Assembly (NCBI GenBank): GCA_963680875.1
Contig: OY804579.1
Span: 27,885,804-27,949,803 of the forward strand
Length of the DNA: 64,000 nt
Direction: 5' to 3'
Source of the DNA: Bathymodiolus brooksi
Lineage: Eukaryota; Mollusca; Bivalvia; Mytilida; Modiolidae
Under the pieces are notes generated by a model, which was not told where the DNA came from, searched no databases, and saw only the letters and a program-made list of their open reading frames with translations. Made by a program: the position numbers and the translations under genes. Below, piece by piece: positions 1 through 11,428 of the stretch; position 1 is the first letter of the stretch; each line of letters opens with the position of its first letter.

Positions 1-112
1 ATTTTGAAGTAAATCCCATTACCCATTTTGACAGATTATGCAAATTAGAAAAAAGGGGGGATGAAATTTAAAAAAAATCTTTTCCTCTGAAACTACAGAG
101 CCAATCTCAACC

Positions 113-641
113 CATCTTTGCTAGCCAAGGGTTACGATTCGGATCCCCCTTCTCTCCAGCCTTGGCAGATCTAGAATACATTTTGAGGATTCACGCTTTA
201 ATATTTCATTGGTTACGGCTACCAGTACACGTATTCCAATCAGAAGACGTTTTACACGGAGCATATGTTATCCACGAAATGTAAACAAAAATAGCACCGG
301 AATGCTCTCATATGACAACGATTTGCCACTTCCCGTTTTGGTTCCAATGAAAACATCTTTCCCGTCTGCCAAAGCTTTGAAACTTTCACTTGATTGACAG
401 TAAGTGCTTCCAAATTAAATTTATCACAAATAAGTTTTTATTCATTGGGCGCTGCCATTTTCAACTCTCCAACATACGTATAACAAAACGATTCTGATTG
501 GCTGGCGATGACGACTATCTAAGGGGCGCATCTTCGATAAACCACCAGGTGGCATTGCGCGTGAATTTCAAAATGTATTCTAGATCCGCCAAGGGTGGAG
601 AGAAGGGGGACCCGAATCGTAACCCTTGGCTAGCGAAGATG
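113..641. mobile_element. 529-bp foldback MITE with 9-bp TSD (MULE-type)
   Basis: The ends are inverted copies of each other for about 85 bp. Both begin CATCTTYGCTAGCCAAGGG and continue through 'ttacgattcgg', 'cccccttctctcca' and 'gatctagaatacattttga'. The host array sequence ATCTCAACC is present immediately outside both ends (104-112 and 642-650), and the uninterrupted array monomer elsewhere has it once. That fixes a 9-bp target-site duplication. Nine-base duplications with long inverted ends are typical of Mutator-like (MULE) elements. The interior has no convincing coding sequence. Confidence 0.85.
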
Positions 642-2203
642 ATCTCAACCAAACTTTGCTGAAATGATCCTTAGGTGGTCCCCTTTCAAAATTGTGTCCG
701 TCAGCGCCGTCCTGTATCCAAGATGGCCGCCATTACTAAAAATAGAAATTTCTTCAAATGGCCAAAACGGCTCTATTTTAAGCCAGAAAGTGCCCAAATT
801 TGAACTGTATAAGCATAATGATGAGCTTTTTAACATATATTACGGGATTTTTTATGAACTTTGAACTTTTGCTGATTTTGACCGATTATGCAAATTAGAA
901 AAAAGGGGGGATGAAATTAAAAAAAAATCTTCTCCTCTGAAACTACAGAGCCAATCTCAACCAAACTTTGCTGAAATGGTTCTTGGGTGGTCCTCTTCCA
1001 AAATTGTGTCCGGCATTTCAGAAGACCGACCAAGATGGCCACCACACCGAACTTAATTTAACATGGGACCCTATGGGAAATTCCCATAAAAATCTTCTTG
1101 TCTGAAACCATTTGCTCAATAAGAACAAAATTTTGATGAAATAGTCATTGGATGGTTCTCTTCCAAAAATGTGTCCAGCGGTTCGGCCCTTCGATCAAGA
1201 TGGCCCCCACAGCCGAACTTAGCTTAACATAGGACCCTATGGGAAATTCACATAAAAATCTTCTCCTCAGAAACCACTGGGCCAATTGCAACCAAACTTT
1301 TGTGGAATGATCCTTGGATGGCCCCCTTCCAAAATTGTGTCCGGTGATCCCGACTTCCAACCAAGATGGCCACCAAGCTAAAAATAGAAAAAAGGGGGAT
1401 GAAATTAAAAAAAAATATTCTCCTCTGAAACTACTGAGCCAATCTCAACCAAACTTTGCTGAAATGATCCTTGGGTGGTCCCCTTTCAAAATTGTGTCCG
1501 TCAGTGCCGTCCTGTATCCAAGATGGCCACCATGACTAAAAATAGAAATTTCTTCAAATGGCCAAAACTGCTCTATTTTAAGCTAGAAAGTGCCCAAATT
1601 TGAACTGTATAAGCATAAAGATGAGCTTTTTAACATATATTACAGGATTTTTTATGAACTTTGAACTTTTGCCTATTTTGACCGATTATTCAAATTAGAA
1701 AAAAGGGGGGATGAAATTAAAAAAAACAACTTCTCCTCTGAAACTACTGAGCCAATCTCAACCAAACTTTGCTGAAATGATTCTTGGGTGGTCCTCTTCC
1801 AAAATTGTGTCCGGCATTTCAGAACACCGACCAAGATGGCCACCACAGCCGAACTTAATTTAACATAGGACCCTATGGGAAATTCCCATAAAAATCTTCT
1901 TGTCTGAAACCATTTGCTCAATAAGAACAAAATTTTTATGAAATAGTCATTGGATGGTTCTCTTCAAAAAATGTGTCTGGCGGTTCGGCCCTTCGATCAA
2001 GATGGCCCCCACAGCCGAACTTAGCTTAACATAGGACCCTATGGGAAATTCACATAAAAATCCTCAGAAACCACTGGGCCAATTGCAATCAAACTTTTGT
2101 GGAATGATCCTTGGATGGCCCCCTTCCAAAGTTGTGTCTGGTGATCCCGACTTCCAACCAAGATGGCCACCAAGCTAAAAATAGAAAAAGGGGGGATGAA
2201 ATT

Positions 2204-2515
2204 ATTCCTCTTGAAATGCATTTTTTTGTTGACTCACTGCTTTTGGTTACTCAAATAATCAAAGGGAAGCAACTCTATTACAAAATGTGAAGTCGGAAAA
2301 GCTAAATTTTGAGAATCATTGACATGTATGTTTTTTTTACAGCAATTTTGATAACTTACATTAAAGGGGGAACCCCTGCCCAAATTTTTTTGTAGAAGGG
2401 GTCTGCAATGACGAAGGCTACATTTGTTAATTTTTTTTACCGAAGTTATCAAGTTTTATTGACTGATGTTGTTATTATACCCAGGTGAGCTATACATGCT
2501 CCTGGGAGCCTCTAG
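2204..2515 (+). repeat. HINE 3'-terminal module, copy 1
   Basis: This 312-bp module begins 'ttcctcttgaaatgcatttt' and ends with the terminal hairpin and CTAG. A near-identical module lies at 3,199-3,509. In this copy the hairpin is slightly spoiled (ATGCTCC instead of AGGCTCC). Directly after CTAG the sequence resumes inside a 312-bp monomer ('aacatatattacggg'), so this terminus is internal to the larger array. Confidence 0.8.
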
Positions 2516-3198
2516 TTAACATATATTACGGGATTTTTTATGAACTTTGAACTTTTGCCGATTTTGACCGATTATGCAAATTAGAAAAAAGGGGGGATGA
2601 ATTTTTTTTTAAATCTTCTCCTCTGATACTACTGAGCCAATCTCAACCAAACTTTGCTGAAATGATTCTTGGGTGGTCCTCTTCCAAAAGTGTGTCCGGC
2701 ATTTCAGAAGACCGACCAATATGGCCACCACAGCTGAACTTAATTTAACATAGGACCCTATGGGAAATTCCCATAAAATCTTCTTGTCTGAAACCATTTG
2801 CTCAATAAGAACAAAATTTTGATGAAATAGCCATTGGATGGTTCTCTTCCAAAAATGTGTCCGGCGGTTCGGCCCTTCGATCAATTTTTTTTTTAAATTT
2901 TAATACTTTTCGTGTTATATTTCAAAAACTATAAGAGATAGATGTTAAGTTTAAATTGCAAAAATGTGCACCATGTCGAGATCTACCTACCCTGCAATTT
3001 TGAAGTAGATCTGACTACCCATTTTGGAGTTATTGCCCTTTTTTTCATCAAAATGTTCTCAATTTTAATACTATCATCTTATATCTCAAAAACTATTAGA
3101 GATGGAGGGTAAGCTTAAACTGCAAAAATGTTCAGCATGTCAAGATCTACAAAAAATTTCCCACAGTTAAAAATGTGCGACAACTGTGTGAAGAGTTC

Positions 3199-3509
3199 TT
3201 CCTCTTGAAATGCATTTTTTTGTTGACTGACTGCTTTTGGTTACTCAAATAATCAAAGGGAAGCAACTCTATTACAAAATGTGAAGTAGGAAAAGCTAAA
3301 TTTTGAGAATCATTGACATATATGTTTTTTTACAGCAATTTTGATAACTTACATTAAAGGGGGAACCCCTGCCCAAATTTTTTTGTAGAAGGGGGTCTGC
3401 AATGGCGAAGGCTACATTTGTTAATTTTTTTTACCGAAGTTATCAAGTTTTATTGACTGATGTTGTTATTATACCCAGGTGAGCTATACAGGCTCCTGGG
3501 AGCCTCTAG
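3199..3509 (+). repeat. HINE 3'-terminal module, copy 2 (right end of element)
   Basis: Direct repeat of the module at 2,204-2,515, with a perfect 7-bp-stem hairpin followed by CTAG|T. Non-array sequence begins directly after it, so this is taken as the real right end of the composite. Confidence 0.8.
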
Positions 3510-3870
3510 TTTTCAGCTCAAGAGAACCTCTAGATGACATAACATATATTGAATATGTGATTGAAAGTGCCAAGAAGACTTTATCTTGAGTCTACTACTT
3601 CTAAATCTTTATCAGACATCCCCTATACAGTAACACAGATTAGTGGCATTGACTTATATTTCTGGCACAAAGAAAGCTGTTCCGCTAAAAAGCCAAGCTC
3701 AACAATTCTTGATATCGAGCTATATTCAGTTTGTGCTTCATAACATGTCAGATTGCTCTTGGTGCACCAGGTGTCCACCTTTGGACTTTTCCTGTTTATT
3801 ATATCAAGTGAAGTTTATTTCATTAGATGCACATTTTTGCTGCTACAGTGTATTGTTGAATTTATATAAA
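3510..3870. other. Unassigned stretch
   Basis: Short open frames exist (for example 3,561-3,743) but they show no recognisable domain. No repeat structure was seen. Confidence 0.4.
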
Positions 3871-4122
3871 ATAGGCTTAATATAATAATGTATGACAAAA
3901 GACAACATTAAAATAGGCTTAATATAATAGTGTATGACAAAAGACAACATTAAAATAGGCTTAATATAATAATGTATGACAAAAGACAACATTAAAATAG
4001 GCTTAATATAATAATGTATGACAAAAGACAATATTAAAATAGGCTTAATATAATAATGTATGACAAAAGACAACATTAAAATAGGCTTAATATAATAATG
4101 TATGACAAAAAACAACATTATC
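3871..4122. repeat. 42-bp minisatellite, 6 copies
   Basis: The unit starts 'ataggcttaatataataatg' and recurs at 3,871, 3,913, 3,955, 3,997, 4,039 and 4,081, always 42 bp apart, with one or two substitutions. Because 42 is a multiple of three, an open frame runs through it on the minus strand with a 14-residue period. That frame is a by-product of the repeat. Confidence 0.95.
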
Positions 4123-4351
4123 AAGTTGTAAACTGGCATTAAATAAGATAACATCAAGAATGATAACTCAAGTTTAATGTCATGTTACAACATGTACCTA
4201 AAAGAATGACAATTGTGCAGTTAAAAGTGTTAAGCAACAGGTGCTTGTGACATTATGACAACTGATTTGAAGGTTTGCTAAAGTGATATCATACTTTGTT
4301 CTTTAAGACCTGCATGACATGAAAGATGTTTTTTGTTTATATCCATCTGAA

Positions 4352-6115
4352 TTGAATATGATGAGATCTGATGTTGATGTTCAATGTTTAGGACTATTAG
4401 TTGAATATGATGAGATCTGATGTTGATGTTCAATGCTTAGGACTATTAGTTGAATATGATGAGATCTGGTGTTGATGTTCAATGTTTAGGACTATTAGTT
4501 GAATATGATGAGATCTGGTGTTGATGTTCAATGTTTAGGGCTATTAGTTGAATATGATGAGATCTGGTGTTGATGTTCAATGTTTAGGACTATTAGTTGA
4601 ATATGATGAGATCTGGTGTTGATGTTCAATGTTTAGGACTGTTGGTTGAATATGATGAGATCTGGTGTTGATGTTCAATGTTTAGGACTATTAGTTGAAT
4701 ATGATGAGATCTGGTGTTGATGTTCAATGTTTAGGACTATTAGTTGAATATGATGAGATCTGGTGTTGATGTTCAATGTTTAGGACTGTTAGTTGAATAT
4801 GATGAGATCTGGTGTTGATGTTCAATGTTTAGGACTATTAGTTGAATATGATGAGATCTGGTGTTGATGTTCAATGTTTAGGACTATTAGTTGAATATGA
4901 TGAGATCTGGTGTTGATGTTCAATGTTTAGGACCATTAGTTGAATATGATGAGATCTGGTGTTGATGTTCAATGTTTAGGACTATTAGTTGAATATGATG
5001 AGATCTGGTGTTGATGTACAATGTTTAGAACTATTAGTTGAATATGATGAGATCTGGTGTTGATGTTCAATGTTTAGGACCATTAGTTGAATATGATGAG
5101 ATCTGGTGTTGATGTTCAATGTTTAGGACTATTAGTTGAATATGATGAGATCTGGTGTTGATGTTCAATGTTTAGGACTATTAGTTGAATATGATGAGAT
5201 CTGGTGTTGATGTTCAATGTTTAGGACTATTAGTTGAATATGATGAGATCTGGTGTTGATGTTCAATGTTTAGGACTATTAGTTGAATATGATGAGATCT
5301 GGTGTTGATGTTCAATGTTTAGGACAATTAGTTGAATATGATGAGATCTGGTGTTGATGTTCAATGTTTAGGACTATTAGTTGAATATGATGAGATCTGG
5401 TGTTGATGTACAATGTTTAGGACTATTAGTTGAATATGATGAGATCTGGTGTTGATGTTCAATGTTTAGGACTATTAGTTGAATATGATGAGATCTGGTG
5501 TTGATGTTCAATGTTTAGGACTATTAGTTGAATATGATGAGATCTAATGTTGATGTTCAATGTTTAGGACTATTAGTTGAATATGATGAGATCTGGTGTT
5601 GATGTTCAATGTTTAGGACTATTAGTTGAATATGATGAGATCTGGTGTTGCTGTTCAATGTTTAGGACTATTAGTTGAATATGATGAGATCTGGTGTTGA
5701 TGTTCAATGTTTAGGACTATTAGTTGAATATGATGAGATCTGGTGTTGATGTTCAATGTTTAGGACTATTAGTTGAATATGATGAGATCTGGTGTTGATG
5801 TTCAATGTTTAGGACTATTAGTTGAATATGATGAGATCTGGTGTTGAAGTTCAATGTTTAGGACTATTAGTTGAATATGATGAGATCTGGTGTTGATGTT
5901 CAATGTTTAGGACTATTAGTTGAATATGATGAGATCTGGTGTTGATGTTCAATGTTTAGGACTATTAGTTGAATATGATGAGATCTGGTGTTGATGTTCA
6001 ATGTTTAGGACTATTAGTTGAATATGATGAGATCTGATGTTGATGTTCAATGTTTAGGACTATTAGTTGAATATGATGAGATCTGGTGTTGATGTTCAAT
6101 GTTTAGAACTATTAG
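4352..6115. repeat. 49-bp satellite array, 36 copies
   Basis: The unit begins TTGAATATGATGAGATCTGG and ends 'gtttaggactattag'. The first unit starts at 4,352 and the last at 6,067, a distance of exactly 35 x 49 bp. The array therefore has no net length change across 36 copies, and differences are scattered substitutions only. Most copies read 'gatctggtgttgatg', while the outermost and a few internal copies read 'gatctgatgttgatg' or close variants. An isolated 42-bp minisatellite lies just to the left. Confidence 0.97.
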
Positions 6116-6519
6116 TTACTCCTTTGTGCAAGATAGATATTATTATTGTTATATTTATACTTCATATTTTATATCAAATAAATTCCATTATTATCCTCAT
6201 TTGTTTTAGTAAGATTTTATATCGCCTGGCCAGAGTTCATGTGCTCTTTTGAAAACACTGGGTGCTAAGATTTACCCTTTTAAAATCTGTCAGCCATGCA
6301 TTCCATCCAATACATGTATGTCAACTATGCCAAAATCAATAGTAAATATATTGTTGTAATTTTAGCAGCACAGTTAGTTTGATATATATGTTAGATTCAA
6401 ATGGAAAACAAATCATTATATATGTGCCCTTATCGGGATAATGTCACTACTCCGACTCTTAATACTTCGACAGTGACCGATAGTCTTTGCAATTCTGGCG
6501 CTTTTAGCAATCCAAATGC
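6116..6519. other. Unassigned AT-rich stretch
   Basis: No coding signal, tandem repeat or TIR was recognised. It ends where a dispersed repeat with 'gggactgcccatttaacttg' begins. Confidence 0.4.
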
Positions 6520-6665
6520 AGTACGGGACTGCCCATTTAACTTGAAAGGGGCATGATTTTTATCCCGGAGTCGGAAGTTTTGTTTCGTATGCAGCGCTAT
6601 TGTTTTGAAAGCTTTTCAGCGCGGCCCAACAACATATATTTTTTACAAAAGAAAATATTATTTCA
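6520..6665 (+). repeat. Dispersed repeat beginning GGGACTGCCCATTTAACTTG
   Basis: The same head sequence (GGGA-C-G-CCATTTAACTTGAA followed by a G-rich tract) starts repeats at about 53,351 and 57,265. Only the head and a 'tttgttt' rich continuation are shared, so the full length and class are not known. Confidence 0.55.
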
Positions 6666-6811
6666 TGTAGATCTAATAAAAATGCTTTCTCTGATTAGTT
6701 TGTTTCTTCAATTCCCGTCATATTTTCCTCAAAATTCAGGATAGCAAAAATACATGGCCTACCTTTTCAAGTTATCAAGTCGTCTCATTGTTGAGCGACA
6801 CCCTTTACAAG

Positions 6812-7492
6812 TTGATGCGGCCTTAGTTTATGCGGTCTTACGCAAATCCGGCCTTATATCAAATGGATGTTCCGGCCGTGAGATATATTTAGTATTTATA
6901 CGCTATTATAAACAACCACGCTAATATATTTTTGTGACTATGATTTTAGGGAAAAGAATAATTAAAAAATAAAAGTTGTATTTAAATATTCATTAGCATA
7001 AATATTCATGACATATTGGAACTTGTAGTGTTTTCACAAGATTTACTCGTAACTGAATATGAAAAGCCATAATAAATCGTTATTATTTTAACAATTTTTT
7101 AATTAGTAATTTTTGGTAATAATGACGGAAATCATTTCCATTGAAGTTGATTAGAAAAACAATTCAGGTTGATATACAAAGCTGTCAACAAGCGAAATTC
7201 CTTAGATGTTCTCGTGCAATTAATTATCATTTGTTTAATAGTCGTATAATTGCGCTGGCAGTATTATTAAATAAGTAAACAACGACTACCTGCCGGGACA
7301 AAAAAAACATGCTATATGGCACCTGATAGAAATATTAATTAATTACTCAAATCACCACAATGTGTCGTTTTATCGTATGTATCGTATATATCCATAGATA
7401 CACATCATTCTTAACTGAGGTCGCATTAACCAATGCCGTATCAACTAAGGCCGCATTTGTTTAAGGCCGCATTTTCGTAAGGCCGGATCATC
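6812..7492. mobile_element. Foldback element with iterated GCGGCCTTA ends
   Basis: The left end reads 'gttgatgcggccttag' then 'tttatgcggtcttacg' and 'ccggcctta'. The right end, read on the minus strand, has 'gatccggccttacg', 'aaatgcggccttaaac', 'aaatgcggccttagttg' and a degenerate further unit. The two ends are therefore inverted arrays of the same short ATGCGGCCTTA-type unit around an AT-rich interior of about 600 bp. No certain target-site duplication was found, and nothing coding was recognised inside. Confidence 0.65.
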
Positions 7493-7695
7493 TCGAAAGC
7501 GCGACATCTACCTACCATTGCATCAGATGCGTACGGAATTGGGTTTGTTGAAGAGACCCGTACTACCCGCGACCAATACTGCGGATGCATTTGCGGCACT
7601 CGTGATCATATTTTCAATATCCACTCCGTGCAATTATCCTATAGTTGTTTGGAGTTGCGATTAGATAGGATATGATGATACAGTCCGGGATGCAT

Positions 7696-7785
7696 GGTCG
7701 GAGTAATGACTGTCGGAGTTATGAGTGTCGGAGTAATGACTGTCGGAGTTATGAGTGTCGGAGAAATAACTGTCGGAGTAATGAG
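7696..7785 (+). repeat. 15-bp tandem repeat, 6 copies
   Basis: TGTCGGAG recurs every 15 bp (7,711, 7,726, 7,741, 7,756, 7,771, with a first unit at 7,696). Units alternate between 'gtcggagtaatgact' and 'gtcggagttatgagt', so the higher-order period is 30 bp. Confidence 0.9.
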
Positions 7786-8323
7786 ACGACCCCCCCTTAT
7801 CCAGCCTTCAAGTATGATGTTATCAACAATGTCTTACTCGGCTTTTGGCTTGAAGAATTAAGGGCAGCTTCACCTTTATATTTACTGGCATTATCTCATG
7901 TTCAGTTGTCTGAGTGGCTTGAAATTGTTTTAAATAGCTTATCACCAATAAAATAGTTATCTGATATATGTCCTTTCAGGATATTAAAGGGAAAAAAGCA
8001 TTAATACAGACTTACTGTACAATAAAAATTTTAAATTCTAGGTGCTGGTCACTTTTGTTCCACATTTGAAACAGTAAGAGCTACAACAAATATGTTACAA
8101 TACTGCAGAAAGGATTTTTTTAAAGAAATTCACACGAAAAAAAAACTGCATACAAATTAGACTTACAATAAACAAAAAGTTATTTTGGAATTTGCCTCCT
8201 TTGATTCCCATTATATCAGAAACTAAAAGCTACCGTATGTAAAATCTGCTTGAAAAATGCAGGCAGTAAATTTCATGAGGAATCTCAAGAAAAAACCAAT
8301 CATAATTATGAGCGTCGGTCACC
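7786..8323. other. Unassigned stretch
   Basis: AT-rich. No domain-bearing ORF, tandem repeat or TIR was recognised. Confidence 0.35.
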
Positions 8324-8368
8324 TTGCATTTTTCCAAGGCATTTGACAAGGTCCCTCACAAGAAAATC
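8324..8368 (+). pseudogene. Reverse-transcriptase motif A scrap fused to a repeat array
   Basis: The plus frame reads HFSKAFDKVPHKKI, matching the conserved motif A of non-LTR retrotransposon reverse transcriptases ((D/F)FSKAFDxVPHxxL, whose Asp is catalytic). Within a few codons the sequence changes to the 'gtataaaaatcaacaaagtc' array unit. The catalytic-domain scrap is thus only about 45 bp long and was cut by, or captured next to, the array element. It cannot be functional. The alternative is chance similarity, but the match is long and contiguous. Confidence 0.6.
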
Positions 8369-9717
8369 AATGTGTATAAAAATCAACAAAGTCGGCAAAC
8401 AGGTAGTAGGAATCTGATGGGTCCAAAAACGCTTCCCACGATATGGGGTACCTATATGAAGCTTGTGACCAAATATCAGATTTCTGCCATCAATAGTTGT
8501 TTCGAAAAATGCGACGAAAAATGTGCATATACATGTACATGTATGTTAAATTTGTATAAAAACCAACTAAGTCGGCAAATAGGAAGTAGGAATCTGACGG
8601 GTCCAAAAACGCTTCTCACAATATGGCATACCTATATGAAGCTTGTGACCAAATATCAGATTCCTGTCATCAACAGTTGCTGAGAAAAATGCGACGAAAA
8701 ATGTGCATATATGTTAAATGTGTATAAAAACCAACTAAGTCGGCAAATAGGAAGTAGGAATCTGACGGGTCCAAAAACGCTTCCCACAATATGGCATACA
8801 TATATGAAGCTTGTGACCAAATATCAGATTCCTGTCATCAATAGTTGCTGAGAAAAATGCGACGAAAAATGTGCATATATGTTAAATGTGTATAAAAACC
8901 AACTAAGTCGGCAAACAGGAAGTAGGAATCTGACGGGTCAAAAAACGCTTCCCACGATATGGGGTACCTATATGAAGGCTGTGACTAAATATCAGATTTC
9001 TGCCATCAATAGTTGCTGAGAAAAATATCTTGGGGCGGACGGACAGAGGTAAAACAGTATACCCCCCTTCCGGTGGAGCGGGGGTATAATAAAGAACGAA
9101 ACAAATATCAAATGGCTGTGATCAGTGGTTGCTCAGAAAAATGTGATGGAAATTTCCTATAAAAACTCAGTATGCAATTCAGTTGGAAAACAGGAATTAG
9201 GAATCTGACGGATCCAAAAACACTTCCCACAATATTGCGTACCAATATGAAGCTCGTGACCAAATATCAGATTTCTGCCATCTATAGTTGCTTCGAAAAA
9301 TGTGACGAAAAATGTGCATATGTTCAATGTGTATAAAAGCCAACTAAGTCGGCAAACAGGAAGTAGGCATCTGACGGGTCAAAAACGCTTCCCACAAAAT
9401 GAGATACCTATATGAAGCTTGTGACCAAATATCAGATTTGTGTCATCAATGGTTGCTGAGAAAAATGTGCATATATGTTCAATGTGTATAAAAACAGACT
9501 AAGTCTGCAAACAGGAAGTAGGAATCTGACGGGTCCAAAAACGCTACCCACAATATGGCATACCTATATGAAGCTTGTTACCAAATATCAGATTTCTGCC
9601 ATCGATAGTTGCTGAGAAAAATGTGACGAAAAGTTTCTTGGACGGACGGAAGGACGGACAGACGCACAGAGGTAAAACAGTATACCTCCCTCCCCCTCCG
9701 GGGAGCGGGGTTATAAC
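8369..9717 (+). mobile_element. HINE-like element with 165-185-bp monomers (family 2)
   Basis: Units carry 'gtcggcaaacaggaagtagg', 'aatctgacgggtccaaaaac', 'gcttcccacaatatgg' and 'agcttgtgaccaaatatcag', repeated about every 163-185 bp. The right end has an ACGG-type microsatellite (about 9,640-9,665) followed by a hairpin with TATACC and GGGGT arms (about 9,680-9,717). An earlier right end of the same kind lies at about 9,030-9,092 (perfect TATACCCCC/GGGGGTATA arms), so two termini occur in tandem. An inverted relative sits at 55,065-56,325. Confidence 0.75.
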
Positions 9718-9764
9718 AACAAGTTGTTTCCCTGGATACAGTGAAAACCTTAATAACTATATAT

Positions 9765-10436
9765 GTAAACAAGAAGTTATTTCCCCCTGGAAATGGGGAA
9801 AGACCTTATAATAATCATAAGAAATACAAGAAGTTCTTTCCCCTGGAAATGGGGAAAGACCTTACAAAAAAATCATAAAAACAAGAAGTTATTCCACCTG
9901 AAAAGGGGGAAAACCTTAATAACCATAAGAAAAAGAAGAAGTTATTTCCCCTGGAAACGGAGAAAACCTTAATAACCATAAGAAAAACAAGAAGTTATTT
10001 CCCCGTGGAAATGGGGAAAACCTTAATTCCCCATAAGAAAAACAAGAAGTTAATTCCCCTGGAAATGGGGAGAGGCCTTGCATAATAATCATAAGAAAAA
10101 CAAGAAGTTAATCCCCCTGAAAAGGGAGAAAACCTTAATAATCATAAGAAAAACAAGAAGTTATTTCCCCCTGGAAACGGGGAAAAAAACAAGAAGTTAT
10201 TAATATTTCCCCTGGAAGTGTGGGAAAATCTAAAAAAAAAACAATAAGAAAAACAAGAAGTTTATGGGGAAAGACCTTACATAATAATCACAAGAATTAC
10301 AAGGATGACTCTCCCCTGGAAATGGTTAAATACCTTAATTACAAGAAAATATTTCCCCTGGAAATGGGAAAAGACCTTAATAATCAGATTAAAGAAGTTC
10401 TTTCTCTTAGATGGGAACGATCTTAATTACAATAAG
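9765..10436 (+). repeat. Minisatellite of about 50-65 bp
   Basis: Units contain 'aagaagttatttcccctgga' followed by 'aatggggaaa', 'accttaataa' and a spacer 'ccataagaaaaac'. There are roughly a dozen units with length variation, becoming degenerate towards 10,440. The array begins about 50 bp after the family-2 HINE terminus. Confidence 0.85.
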
Positions 10437-11239
10437 GCCTTTCTGTGAAAACTTGTCTTTCCCATAGAGAAGGGGAAATATCTTAATTAAAAAATCAATG
10501 TTCAGAGAATAATTTAAGGTCTTTCCTCAGACCTGACATTGCATTTGATAGTAGTTGATCTCCTGATTCCAAAAATGCATTGTTGCTATTGACTTTTTGC
10601 ATGTTCAGATTCATAAAAAAAATGCCGGTCACCAAATTGCTTTATTATTTGGCTACATTTTTACATTAAAATGATACAATTTGTGCTCTTTGGCCATCAA
10701 CATCCATATTTGAAAGAAAGCAATAAAAAAGAGGAAGCAAACTAAGAAGAAAAAATAAGAACGTCATGTTTAAGAATCATACCCGCGACCTCTTGAATCA
10801 TCTCGATTGCTTAAACTGTGCTTAATCTTTACACTGGACCAAGAACGCTGACATTTAGAAAGAGATAAATAAGGATATAATATATACCACAAGATTTAAT
10901 TAACTTGCAATCTTTATTTATCCCCTATTAATTGTGCTTTATGGTTTTAAAATCCAAATCGCCACCATTGTTTTTTTTTTTAAATAACGTGAAACTAGAA
11001 ACAATGCCATCACACAAAATACAGAAAACAGTTTATATTGATCAATAATCGTCCATACAAGTATTTTAATTGAATGATAATTTATTGATAAATAAGATTA
11101 TATACACTTTATAAAACTGAAATTCTCATTTTTTGAATAATTTGATTTTCCCATCGCTCTCATGTCGACAGACAAATTTTAACATGGCGGTAATCCATCT
11201 ATCACGATCACCATCAGGGCAAATATAAAACGTATAACG
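10437..11239. other. Unassigned stretch with a tRNA-like scrap
   Basis: Minus strand at about 10,770-10,850 contains 'caagaggtcgcgggtatgat', which resembles a decayed tRNA/SINE B box. No complete tRNA fold was found. The rest is AT-rich and featureless. Confidence 0.25.
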
Positions 11240-11356
11240 GAATGAAACAGAAACGAAACGAAACGAAACGAAATTGTTTCGTTTCTTGTTTCAGTATTTA
11301 TCTGCGTGTAATTACTAATTCAAGGAACTGTTTCGTTTCGTTCCGTTTCGTTTCTT
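11240..11356. repeat. Inverted GAAAC/GTTTC pentamer repeat
   Basis: A (GAAAC)n run at 11,242-11,274 is followed directly by GTTTC repeats, which recur at 11,330-11,356. The two pentamer runs are reverse complements and could pair as a hairpin. The open frame across it is low-complexity and not credible. Confidence 0.7.
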
Positions 11357-11428
11357 TAATTAGTAAAAATACACACACTACTTTCTATATGTATTTACCA
11401 TTAGTTCACATTAGACCTAAGCTGCGAT

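Larger units (their letters stand above)
1..3509 (+). mobile_element. HINE/pearl-like composite element, 3' part (5' end outside window)
   Basis: This is a tandem array of related monomers. Most share a segment of about 165 bp reading 'ctcctctgaaactactgagc', then 'aaccaaactttgctgaaatg', a 'ggtggtcc' block and 'ccaagatggcc'. Some are about 312 bp long because they carry an extra AT-rich half ending 'atgcaaattagaaaaaaggg'. Others carry 'aacataggaccctatgggaa'. The plus-strand right end is 'CCAGGTGAGCTATACAGG', a 7-bp-stem hairpin (AGGCTCC-TG-GGAGCCT) and CTAG followed by T. This is the hairpin-CTRR-T layout of Helitron 3' ends. No 5' palindrome is present in the window for this copy. The array is interrupted at 113-641 by another element and contains two 3' ends. 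The order of monomer types is irregular, and at about 2,881 one type switches to another at a shared 'gatcaa'. No transposition protein is encoded, so it is non-autonomous. Confidence 0.75.

Noticed and set aside
3843..4157. Minus-strand 104-codon frame with a 14-residue hydrophobic period
   Set aside because: Entirely produced by the 42-bp minisatellite. A membrane-repeat protein is not supported.
4352..6115. CRISPR-like regular array
   Set aside because: Units are contiguous 49-bp repeats without unique spacers, and the sequence context is eukaryotic.
10770..10850. tRNA gene
   Set aside because: Only a B-box-like stretch is seen. No acceptor stem or complete cloverleaf could be drawn.
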